DNA from: Lucinisca nassula
Taxonomy: Eukaryota; Mollusca; Bivalvia; Lucinida; Lucinidae
Assembly (NCBI GenBank): GCA_963580285.1
Contig: OY757026.1
Span: 45,067,431-45,131,430, forward strand
Length of the DNA stretch: 64,000 bases
Reading direction: 5' to 3'
The translations under genes were made by a program, and so were the position numbers. Shown here one piece after another: positions 56,182 through 64,000 of this stretch; within the stretch, counting starts at the first letter, position 1; every line of letters starts with the position of its first letter. The notes under the pieces were generated by a model. It saw nothing but the letters and a program-made list of their open reading frames with translations, did not search any database and was not told where the DNA came from.

Positions 56182-56453
56182 GGTGATGGAATGGTTTATT
56201 TTTGTTTCGTTTTGGAGAGGTCCATTTGTTCAGTTCAAAATGGACAATGGCATGGTGAAGGAAGTTATAATTTGAGCGTTTCTGAAATGAATGCAATTGA
56301 AATTGCAAATTTCTTGAACCAGGGATATTTCATACTTTGTTCATGGCATATATCAGGTTTTACAGGAATGGTTCAGATCCAGTGGCTTGCTGGCGAAACA
56401 ATTTAATGTTACTGTGGTAATATTGCCAAATTAAAGTAGAAGCAACGTCTTAA
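56182..56453 (+). pseudogene. Merlin-like transposase relic, N-terminal part (unit 3)
   Basis: Same as 33190-33460, then cut at GCAACGTCTTAA by the Naiad array. The catalytic part is not in the window. Confidence 0.65.
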
Positions 56454-57761
56454 CCTTACAAAGCACGGTTTATTGCAAATTCTAGTTCTTGCACTACCAC
56501 TGAACTTTCTAAATTATTAACTTCCTGTCTTACTGCTATTAAAACGCATGTAATTAAATATTGTGATAAAGTCTTTGAAAGATCAGGAAGAAATCTGTTT
56601 TGGTCTATAAAAAATTCGAATGAGGTTTTAAATAAATTGAAATCTAGACAGTTTCGTGCTTCTAGTCTGTCTACCTACGATTTTTCCACTCTTTACACTA
56701 CACTTCCTCATAATCTTATAAAAGAAAAGCTTAATGATTTAATTGAATGGGCTTTTCACAGAGAAGATTCTCTCTATCTTGCATGTAATGTCAGAAATGC
56801 ATTTTTCACTTCTAAAGAGCATAAGAATTATACGCTTTGGTCATGTCAGAAAGTGTGTGATGCCCTCACCTTTCTACTTGACAATATTTATATTAGATTC
56901 GGTACTAAGTTATTTAGACAAATTGTGGGTATTCCGATGGGTACTAATTGCGCACCTCTTGTGGCTGATCTGTTCTTGTATTGTTATGAAAGAGACTTCA
57001 TTTTGTCGCTTTCCATTGATAACCAATCTGAAATTATTGAAGCTTTTAGCTCTACTTCTAGATATTTAGATGATTTATTAAATATTGATAATACCTATTT
57101 TGATGGCTTGATCAGTCAGATTTACCCACTAGAACTTCAGTTAAATAAAGCAAATTCTTCTGATACCGAGGCCCCGTTTTTGGATTTACATCTATCTGTT
57201 GTAGATGGATTTGTTTCGTGCAAAATTTATGATAAACGCGATGACTTTGATTTTGAGATTGTAAATTTTCCTTTTTTGGATGGTGATGTTCCTCGTGTGC
57301 CATCCTATGGCGTTTATATTTCGCAATTAATTCGATTTGCTAGAGTGTGTAGTCATGTAACTGACTTCAACACTCGTAATAAATTATTAACGGCTAAACT
57401 TCTTAATCAGGGTTATCGGTACCATAAACTACGCAAAGCCTTTTCAAAATTTTATAGACGCCATTCTGATTTAATTTCAAAATTCAATATTGGACTTAAA
57501 TCTCTTCTGCAACAAGGTCTATCGGAACCCGAATTATATGGTGACTTAGTATATAAATTCAGAAAAATATATAACCGCAATGACTTCAGCACCCAATTTC
57601 GTAAAATCATTCTTCGATATAGAAAGATTGGGTACAACATGGATATTATACGACAGACTGCATGCATGGTAGTTAACCCAATCACGGTTGGCAACTTTGC
57701 TTCCCTCTTTAATTGCACGCCGGTGGGTCAGGCCTCAGATTCTATGACGGCTCCAACGTAA
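56454..57761 (+). pseudogene. Naiad reverse transcriptase, copy A (5'-truncated, frame open)
   Basis: 435 open codons to TAA (57759-57761) with no own start. In order: ANSSSCTTTELSKLL, motif A STYDFSTLYTTLPHN (Asp codon 56679-56681), the insertion-like region, motif B GIPMGTNCAPLVADLF, motif C SRYLDDLLNIDN (DD near 57069-57074), FLDLHLS, and a C-terminal thumb-like region ending ASDSMTAPT. The palm is intact. The fingers' N-terminal half, the DKA motif and the endonuclease are missing. Confidence 0.9.
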
Positions 57762-57947
57762 AGGCTTATTGAAAATTAAAGAGATAATGTTGGTTGGTGC
57801 CTGATGCTCTGTCTCTGGTCGGGCTCATCGGAGTCTAACTGTTGGTTTTCTTTTGCTCCAGCATTTCAGTGGTTTCTTGCTGTCGAGTCCTCACTGTTGT
57901 CTCACCTCTGTGGTTCTTTGATTTCTGTGTTCACGGAGATGTTGCAC

Positions 57948-57978
57948 TGATGAGTTAGGAGGCCTTCATGCGGACTGA
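57948..57978 (+). promoter_or_regulatory. Conserved 3'-UTR motif UGAUGA...CUGA (copy A)
   Basis: TGATGA (57948-57953) and CTGA (57975-57978), 21 bases apart, as in a kink-turn (box C/D-like) pair. The surrounding block GCACTGATGAGTTAGGAG... and GCGGACTGAACA is kept in every Naiad 3' UTR covering it here, including the old fragment at 17410. It also has the AUGA/UGA core expected of a SECIS, but the spacing is too short and there is no apical AA. The role is unknown. Confidence 0.35.
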
Positions 57979-58688
57979 ACAAAATTTTTTGTCTAAATTG
58001 CGACGGAAGTAAGGGCGAGGATTGTGGCCACGTAAAATCGATTTAAGCCCCCCAGTGGAAATCTTCCACTGACCGTTCCAAGGCGGCTCTTTTGTGGCGA
58101 TTTATTTATGTTGTTGTTTGTTACTTACTGTGTGTATCACTTGTGTCTTTTAATTTTGGATGGCCATATGGCCATTTTGTGGGAAAGTAACTGTCCATAT
58201 GGCCTTCCTTTGTTTAGGTTTCCATTATGGTCTGGTCGCTTAATGTTTGTATTTCTTTCCCTTTGGTGTCTTTTCTGGATGGAGTAAGTTAATTGTATCA
58301 ATTCCTGATCTTTGTTTTACTTCTACTTTGCATATCAGGGCTGTTTTGTTTGTGCCGTGTGGCGGCTGTAAAAGGTCTCCCCGTACATGCATTTAATGCT
58401 CTTATTTTTCCAATCCTCAGGGATTGCTTATGCAATTGCTTTTCACTGTTCCATCAATTGACATCCTTTAGATACCTGTTGAAGGTCATTATTAAACCGA
58501 TGTTCGTTCCTCGTTGTATAACAACTGCTTGTTTGACATCCCTGTACTTTAAGTAGACTAGGATGTTTTGTGGGCTTTTGTTGTACCTTCCTTCTATTCG
58601 AAGGAATTTTCTTCAGTAATTTTGTTTATTTAATAACCGGTATGAACATCGCTTTGGTTTTGACGGTATCACAACCTTACTAACCAAA

Positions 58689-59577
58689 ATGAGTATTACA
58701 AATACATTTAAAATATCAATATCACCCCTTAGGTTACACTCTGCTTCTTCTGTACGGATTCCCCATTCGATTAAGAACTTTAATACTATGTTGCCTTCGG
58801 TATTGGTTAGACCCTTAAATTTGTCTTCTGTAACTTCAGTTAATCTCAAAGGAGCAGGCAATACCAATGTTTTTGGGAGTAGTCTTCGTATAAGACTATC
58901 TCCTCTCAAATCACCCATCCTTCGAAAATATACTAATCCGTGGAAAAGAAGTGGAATGTATCCTAGTATTTCTAAGTGCAATGCCAAGAGGTGCAGATGT
59001 TGTTCGCATTTAAGCACTGCGTCTACCGTTACTTCATCTGTAAACGGTAGACGCTTCTCTGTAGTTAACATGTCTGATTTGACATGACAGTCTACAGATT
59101 TAATTTATCTAATTACTTGACGTGCTGCAAACTGTAATATGCAGTACGTCGGTCAAACTAACCGCATGCTTAAAACTAGATTGAACGAGCATTATCGTAG
59201 AATGAGTAAGCCTAAGAAAACTGACACTTTCTTGTTCCGTCACTTTTGACGTACAGGTCATTCTGTAAATAACATTATTATACAACCAGTAGACAAACTT
59301 TATTACGATGCAAATTCTACATCTAGATTCAAAATAATCAAAAGACATGAAGCTGAACTGAAATGGATTAAATTTTTTACAGACCCCTTTTCCACTGGGA
59401 TTTAATGACAACATTTATCATGAGGGTAATATTTCCAGAATGCCGGACTTTGATATTTTCTCACTCCTGGAATGTCGAAAACGCAGAACTAGATCTCACG
59501 GCACCAGGAAAAATGGTAACTTTAAACGCAAATCACGTGCGTTTAAACGAAACAATACTAGACTGAAGTGACTGTAA
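58689..59577 (+). CDS. Naiad GIY-YIG endonuclease ORF with in-frame UGA codons (copy B)
   Basis: Nicks the target DNA during insertion. ATG 58689 opens 132 codons: a basic N-terminal region, then a Cys cluster (C97, C102, C104, C105: SKCNAKRCRCCSH), then UGA at 59085-59087. The same frame continues over LIYLIT, UGA (59118-59120), RAANCNMQYVGQTNRM and RLNEHYRRM, UGA (59247-59249), RTGHS, and HEAELKWIKFF. LIY...YVG with the downstream R and E is the GIY-YIG signature; LIT-UGA..C and HF-UGA-RTGH lie on the PLE CCHH zinc site. An extra base at 59400 shifts the frame to NDNIYHEGNIS, a basic tail, UGA (59569) and UAA (59575-59577). Selenocysteine recoding is the favoured reading; decay is the alternative. 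The extra base is a true defect unless a shift is programmed. Confidence 0.8.
59019..59054 (+). other. Stem-loop just upstream of the first UGA (copy B)
   Basis: GCGTCTACCGTT (59019-59030) pairs perfectly with AACGGTAGACGC (59043-59054) around a 12-base loop, 30 bases before the first in-frame UGA. Identical in copy C (63171-63206). It lies in coding sequence for TVTSSVNGR, so the pairing could be chance. Confidence 0.45.
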
Positions 59578-59607
59578 ATTATATTATCAAATCATGGATG
59601 CCACTCT

Positions 59608-61913
59608 TTGCTTTCATTTTTAAGTTCATTACCCGTTTCTGTTTTACGTCTTCTGGACACCGAGGCGAATAAATTCTACGATAGTTCTCATCAGTTATAT
59701 GATACGGCTCTCTTAACTAGAGGCTATACTCAGCATACTCTCCGTCCTTACATTGATTCTGAAATTAATCATAAACGTCATTTCTTCAAGATATCCTTCA
59801 TTAATAAGGGTATGGATTTTATAGATTTGCCCAGTATCTTCCGTGAGAGATCGGTGCTTTCTTCCATTCCTGCTTATTTTCAAAATACTGAAACACCTAT
59901 AATTTGCTATAAATATAACAAACCTGTTAGATCTATCATTTTTAATTTCAAAAAACTTGTTTCAGATCTTGATATTGATACTAATACTCCTGATTCATGT
60001 GATTGTAAAAACTCAAAGTATTGCTATCCTGCTGCTGGTCATGTAATCACTGGCAATTTGAAAATTATTCCTGATTCTAGGATAAGGAATATAATTTCTA
60101 AAGGACCGAAATATCGGTTTCCTTCTAAAATTGATTTCAGTAAATGTAGAGATGAAATCGCTGCTTCCGTGAATGAATTCGGTAATCGATGGTGTAAGCG
60201 AGAGTATGTTGAGTGTAAAGCCCTAAAGGACTGGAAACTTAGCATTTTAAGACTAGTGAATAAACGCATTTCTTTCTATTCTCAAAATACTAACTTATTA
60301 CCTCCTAAGCCCAAGACGTCTTTACGTCATCTTAAACTAGGTATTCAAGAATTTCATAAGAAGTTTGTTTTGGCCCCTGCAGACAAGGCCGCTAACAACG
60401 TCGTTGTTGTGTGACGGCTCCACTATGTTAACACGCTTAAGCAGGAGCTTGGTGGTACTAAGGCCTATGAATTTCAGCCTTTGGCTGAAGAGAGAGCTAT
60501 AGTAGATAAACATGTTTGTCTTTCAGCCACCAAGTTTGCTGTGTGTGTTAAAGAAGGCCAAGACAAGCTTCCTACGCTATACTTGTTACCAAAACTTCAT
60601 AAATACCTTACAAAGCACGGTTTATTGCAAATTCTAGTTCTTGCACTACCACTGAACTTTCTAAATTATTAACTTCCTGTCTTACTGCTATTAAAACGCA
60701 TGTAATTAAATATTGTGATAAAGTCTTTGAAAGATCAGGAAGAAATCTGTTTTGGTCTATAAAAAAATCGAATGAGGTTTTAAATAAATTGAAATCTAGA
60801 CAGTTTCGTGCTTCTAGTCTGTCTACCTACGATTTTTCCACTCTTTACACTACACTTCCTCATAATCTTATAAAAGAAAAGCTTAATGATTTAATTGAAT
60901 GGGCTTTTCACAGAGAAGATTCTCTCTATCTTGCATGTAATGTCAGAAATGCATTTTTCACTTCTAAAGAGCATAAGAATTATACACTTTGGTCATGTCA
61001 GAAAGTGTGTGATGCCCTCACCTTTCTACTTGACAATATTAATATTAGATTCGGTACTAAGTTATTTAGACAAATTGTGGGTATTCCGATGGGTACTAAT
61101 TGCGCACCTCTTGTGGCTGATCTGTTCTTGTATTGTTATGAAAGAGACTTCATTTTGTCGCTTTCCATTGATAACCAATCTGAAATTATTGAAGCTATTA
61201 GCTCTACTTCTAGATATTTAGATGATTTATTAAATATTGATAATACCTATTTTGATGGTTTGATCAGTCAGATTTACCCACTAGAACTTCAGTTAAATAA
61301 AGCAAATTCTTCTGATACCGAGGCCCCGTTTTTGGATTTACATCTATCTATTGTAGATGGATTTGTTTCGTGCAAAATTTATGATAAACGCGATGACTTT
61401 GATTTTGAGATTGTAAATTTTCCTTTTTTGGATGGTGATGTTCCTCGTGCGCCATCCTATGGCGTTTATATTTCGCAATTAATTCGATTTGCTAGAGTGT
61501 GTAGTCATGTAACTGACTTCAACACTCGTAATAAATTATTAACGGCTAAACTTCTTAATCAGGGTTATCGGTACCATAAACTACGCAAAGCCTTTTCAAA
61601 ATTTTATAGACGCCATTCTGATTTAATTTCAAAATTCAATATTGGACTTAAATCTCTTCTGCAACAAGGTCTATCGGAACCCGAATTTTATGGTGACTTA
61701 GTATATAAATTCAGAAAAATATATAACCGCAATGACTTCAGCACCCAATTTCGTAAAATCATTCTTCGATATAGAAAGATTGGGTACAACATGGATATTA
61801 TACGACAGACTGCATGCATGGTAGTTAACCCAATCACGGTTGGCAACTTTGCTTCCCTCTTTAATTGCACGCCGGTGGGTCAGGCCTCAGATTCTATGAC
61901 GGCTCCAACGTAA
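59608..61913 (+). CDS. Naiad reverse transcriptase ORF with one UGA and one frameshift (copy B)
   Basis: Copies the element RNA at the nicked target. Copy C has ATG where this copy has TTG (59608). The first 268 codons hold HFFKISFINKGMDFIDLPSI, the Naiad CxC linker (C131, C133: DSCDCKNS) with GHVITGNL at 144-151, and the PLE DKA motif (APADKAANNVVVV, 259-261). UGA at 60415-60417 stands where relatives have Cys, and the frame continues RLHYVNTLKQELGG to LLPKLHK. One base is missing at 60604-60605, after which the frame runs from PYKARFIANSS through motifs A (STYDFSTLY), B (GIPMGTNCAP), C (RYLDD) to UAA 61911-61913. The long fingers region agrees with the insertion reported for Naiads. Intact palm, so RT activity would need both breaks resolved. 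Confidence 0.85.
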
Positions 61914-62099
61914 AGGCTTATTGAAAATTAAAGAGATAATGTTGGTTGGTGCCTGATGCTCTGTCTCTGGTCGGGCTCATCGGAGTCTAACTGTTGGTTT
62001 TCTTTTGCTCCAGCATTTCAGTGGTTTCTTGCTGTCGAGTCCTCACTGTTGTCTCACCTCTGTGGTTCTTTGATTTCTGTGTTCACGGAGATGTTGCAC

Positions 62100-62130
62100 T
62101 GATGAGTTAGGAGGCCTTCATGCGGACTGA
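62100..62130 (+). promoter_or_regulatory. Conserved 3'-UTR motif UGAUGA...CUGA (copy B)
   Basis: Same motif pair as in copy A, 4152 bases downstream and unchanged. Confidence 0.35.
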
Positions 62131-62840
62131 ACAAAATTTTTTGTCTAAATCGCGACGGAAGTAAGGGCGAGGATTGTGGCCACGTAAAATCGATTTAAGC
62201 CCCCCAGTGGAAATCTTCCACTGACCGTTCCAAGGCGGCTCTTCTGTGGCGATTTATTTATGTTGTTGTTTGTTACTTACTGTGTGTATCACTTGTGTCT
62301 TTTAATTTTGGATGGCCATATGGCCATTTTGTGGGAAAGTAACTGTCCATATGGCCTTCCTTTGTTTAGGTTTCCAATATGGTCTGGTCGCTTAATGTTT
62401 GTATTTCTTTCCCTTTGGTGTCTTTTATGGATGGAGTAAGTTAATTGTATCAATTCCTGATCTTTGTTTTACTTCTACTTTGCATATCAGGGCTGTTTTG
62501 TTTGTGCCGTGTGGCGGCTGTAAAAGGTCTCCCCGTACATGCATTTAATGCTCTTATTTTTCCAATCCTCAGGGATTGCTTATGCAATTGCTTTTCACTG
62601 TTCCATCAATTGACATCCTTTAGATACCTGTTGAAGGTCATTATTAAACCGATGTTCGTTCCTCGTTGTATAACAACTGCTTGTTTGACATCCCTGTACT
62701 TTAAGTAGACTAGGATGTTTTGTGGGCTTTTGTTGTACCTTCCTTCTATTCGAAGGAATCTTCTTCAGTAGTTTTGTTTATTTAATAACCGGTATGAACA
62801 TCGCTTTGGTTTTGACGGTATCACAACCTTACTAACCAAA

Positions 62841-63729
62841 ATGAGTATTACAAATACATTTAAAATATCAATATCACCCCTTAGGTTACACTCTACTTCT
62901 TCTGTACGGATTCCCCATTCTATTAAGAACTTTAATACTATGTTGCCTTCGGTATTGGTTAGACCCTTAAATTTGTCTTCTGTAACTTCAGTTAATCTCA
63001 AAGGAGCAGGCAATACCAATGTTTTGGGGAGTAGTCTTCGTATAAGACTATCTCCTCTCAAATCACCCATCCTTCGAAAATATACTAATCCGTGGAAAAG
63101 AAGTGGAATGTATCCTAGTATTTCTAAGTGCAATGCCAAGAGGTGCAGATGTTGTTCGCATTTAAGCACTGCGTCTACCGTTACTTCATCTGTAAACGGT
63201 AGACGCTTCTCTGTAGTTAACATGTCTGATTTGACATGACAGTCTACAGATTTAATTTATCTAATTACTTGACGTGCTGCAAACTGTAATATGCAGTACG
63301 TCGGTCAAACTAACCGCATGCTTAAAACTAGATTGAACGAGCATTATCGTAGAATGAGTAAGCCTAAGAAAACTGACACTTTCTTGTACCGTCACTTTTG
63401 ACGTACAGGTCATTCTGTAAATAACATTATTATACAACCAGTGGACAAACTTTATTACGATGCAAATTCTACATCTAGATTCAAAATAATCAAAAGACAT
63501 GAAGCTGAACTGAAATGGATTAAATTTTTTACAGACCCCTTTTCCACTGGGATTTAATGACAACATTTATCATGAGGGTAATATTTCCAGAATGCCGGAC
63601 TTTGATATTTTCTCACTCCTGGAATGTCGAAAACGCAGAACTAGATCTCACGGCACCAGGAAAAATGGTAACTTTAAACGCAAATCACGTGCGTTTAAAC
63701 GAAACAATACTAGACTGAAGTGACTGTAA
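62841..63729 (+). CDS. Naiad GIY-YIG endonuclease ORF with in-frame UGA codons (copy C)
   Basis: Same layout as copy B: UGA at 63237-63239, 63270-63272, 63399-63401 and 63721-63723, UAA at 63727-63729. The extra base is also present (63552). All UGA codons and the frameshift are shared by copies B and C, so they predate the array or are constrained. Confidence 0.8.
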
Positions 63730-63759
63730 ATTATATTATCAAATCATGGACGCCACTCT

Positions 63760-64000
63760 ATGCTTTCATTTTTAAGTTCATTACCCGTTTCTGTTTTACG
63801 TCTTCTGGACACCGAGGCGAATAAATTCTACGATAGTTCTCATCAGTTATATGATGCGGCTCTCTTAACTAGAGGCTATACTCAGCATACTCTCCGTCCT
63901 TACATTGATTCTGAAATTAATCATAAACGTCATTTCTTCAAGATATCCTTCATTAATAAGGGTATGGATTTTATAGATTTGCCCAGTATCTTCCGTGAGA
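63760..64000 (+). CDS. Naiad reverse transcriptase ORF, N-terminal part (copy C, cut by window end)
   Basis: A true ATG at 63760 (TTG in copy B) starts MLSFLSSLPVSVLRLLDTEA in the RT frame, 31 bases after the UAA of the endonuclease ORF. Open to the window end, reaching the DLPSIFRE block. The rest lies outside. Confidence 0.85.
   Translation, partial: MLSFLSSLPVSVLRLLDTEANKFYDSSHQLYDAALLTRGYTQHTLRPYIDSEINHKRHFFKISFINKGMDFIDLPSIFRE

Larger units (their letters stand above)
51646..56453. repeat. Triplicated segment, unit 3 (runs into the Naiad array)
   Basis: Starts CAGATGGGAACAACACTGTC like the others. After about 95 bases it jumps to a copy of the DIRS 5' end (51748-52100), then restarts at the same CAGATGGGAACAACACTG (52101). 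It matches unit 2 with a constant offset near 12990, up to 56453, where the Naiad array begins. Confidence 0.9.
56454..58327 (+). mobile_element. Naiad array, copy A (5'-truncated)
   Basis: Starts CCTTACAAAGCACGG in mid-RT and runs to the 3' end near 58327 (TTTTACTTCTAC). Copy B follows directly. A 5'-truncated leading copy joined head-to-tail to a full copy is the usual pseudo-LTR structure of Penelope-like elements. Confidence 0.9.
58328..62479 (+). mobile_element. Naiad array, copy B (complete 4152-bp unit)
   Basis: The unit starts TTTGCATATCAGGGCTG, just after the 3' end of copy A, and ends at the same 3' end. 5' leader of about 360 bases, endonuclease ORF, RT ORF, 3' UTR of about 565 bases. 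The 3' terminus is fixed independently by the solo insertions at 34140, 39982, 44134 and 52975, which all end at TTTTACTTYTAC. That makes the endonuclease N-terminal to the RT, the Naiad order, rather than C-terminal as in canonical Penelope elements. Confidence 0.9.
62480..64000 (+). mobile_element. Naiad array, copy C (runs off the window)
   Basis: Third head-to-tail unit, same start, same offsets of 4152 to copy B. Only scattered substitutions separate it from copy B (for example F to Y at codon 63387-63389, TTG to ATG at 63760). Confidence 0.9.

Noticed and set aside
30859..56453. Triplication as a pure assembly artefact
   Set aside because: The units differ by a 1.7-kb Naiad, a 2.6-kb insertion with target duplication, independent nonsense and frameshift changes, and repeat lengths, so they are distinct sequences; allelic copies joined in assembly cannot be fully excluded without reads.
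57944..57980. Hammerhead ribozyme (CUGAUGAG...GAAC)
   Set aside because: The core needs CUGANGA, a stem II and GAAA. Here the second part is UGAAC and stem II pairs by only three bases. Naiads are also reported to lack canonical hammerheads. I kept the conserved motif but not this label.
57762..58327. Canonical SECIS element
   Set aside because: The only AUGA with a following UGA core is at 57950, with too short a spacing and no apical AA. I could not point to a standard SECIS by eye; a dedicated search is needed, so none is annotated.
58293..58556. 87-codon hydrophobic open frame
   Set aside because: It starts in the 3' UTR of one Naiad unit and runs through the leader of the next, and is duplicated only with the unit. 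No reason to call it a protein.
58613..59071. 152-codon minus-strand open frame
   Set aside because: Antisense shadow of the endonuclease ORF, repeated at 62765-63223. The plus strand has the family motifs.

Overview
The window looks like gene-poor nuclear DNA of a bivalve mollusc. There are no bacterial-style operons. It is A+T rich, dense in SINEs, hAT and pogo-type MITEs, hairpin elements, DIRS and Ty3/gypsy relics, and above all copies of a Naiad-type Penelope-like element (PLE). The bivalve assignment is inference from repeat types, including a multi-UGA Naiad, which has been reported from clams and spiders. I found only two convincing host exon candidates (10579-10672 and 15936-16066).

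Layout. Positions 1-18300 are a mosaic of SINEs (often nested), MITEs, two hAT MITEs in inverted orientation with 8-bp target duplications, an element carrying about 11 tandem 167-bp repeats inserted in a MITE, a 305-bp repeat element and a GATATC-rich satellite. 18324-19890 is a minus-strand gypsy gag-protease-RT relic split by a MITE. 19900-27300 is more of the same mosaic. 27330-30700 is a decayed minus-strand DIRS-type element (gag, RT, RNase H, tyrosine recombinase). From about 30859 a segment of about 8.2 kb is repeated head to tail three times: unit 1 30859-39088, unit 2 39089-51645, unit 3 51646 onward. Each unit carries a satellite, a Naiad 3' fragment, a MITE and a Merlin/IS1016-like transposase relic. 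Units 1 and 2 also carry a SINE split by Naiad, a LINE 3' end and a palindromic MITE. Units 2 and 3 share a 1.7-kb Naiad insertion that unit 1 lacks (an empty site), and unit 2 alone has a 2556-bp insertion with a 5-bp target duplication.

From 56454 to the window end there is a head-to-tail Naiad array with a period of exactly 4152 bases: a 5'-truncated copy, a full unit and the start of a third. It landed in the Merlin relic of unit 3. Each unit reads 5' leader, GIY-YIG endonuclease ORF, linker with a CxC motif, reverse transcriptase, 3' UTR. The coding frames contain in-frame UGA codons, several at positions expected to be cysteine. Every internal UGA is followed by C, while the outer terminators are UAA. 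This fits the selenocysteine-containing Naiads known from clams, and it is the most notable content here. The copies seen also carry one or two true frameshifts, so these particular units are probably not active as read.
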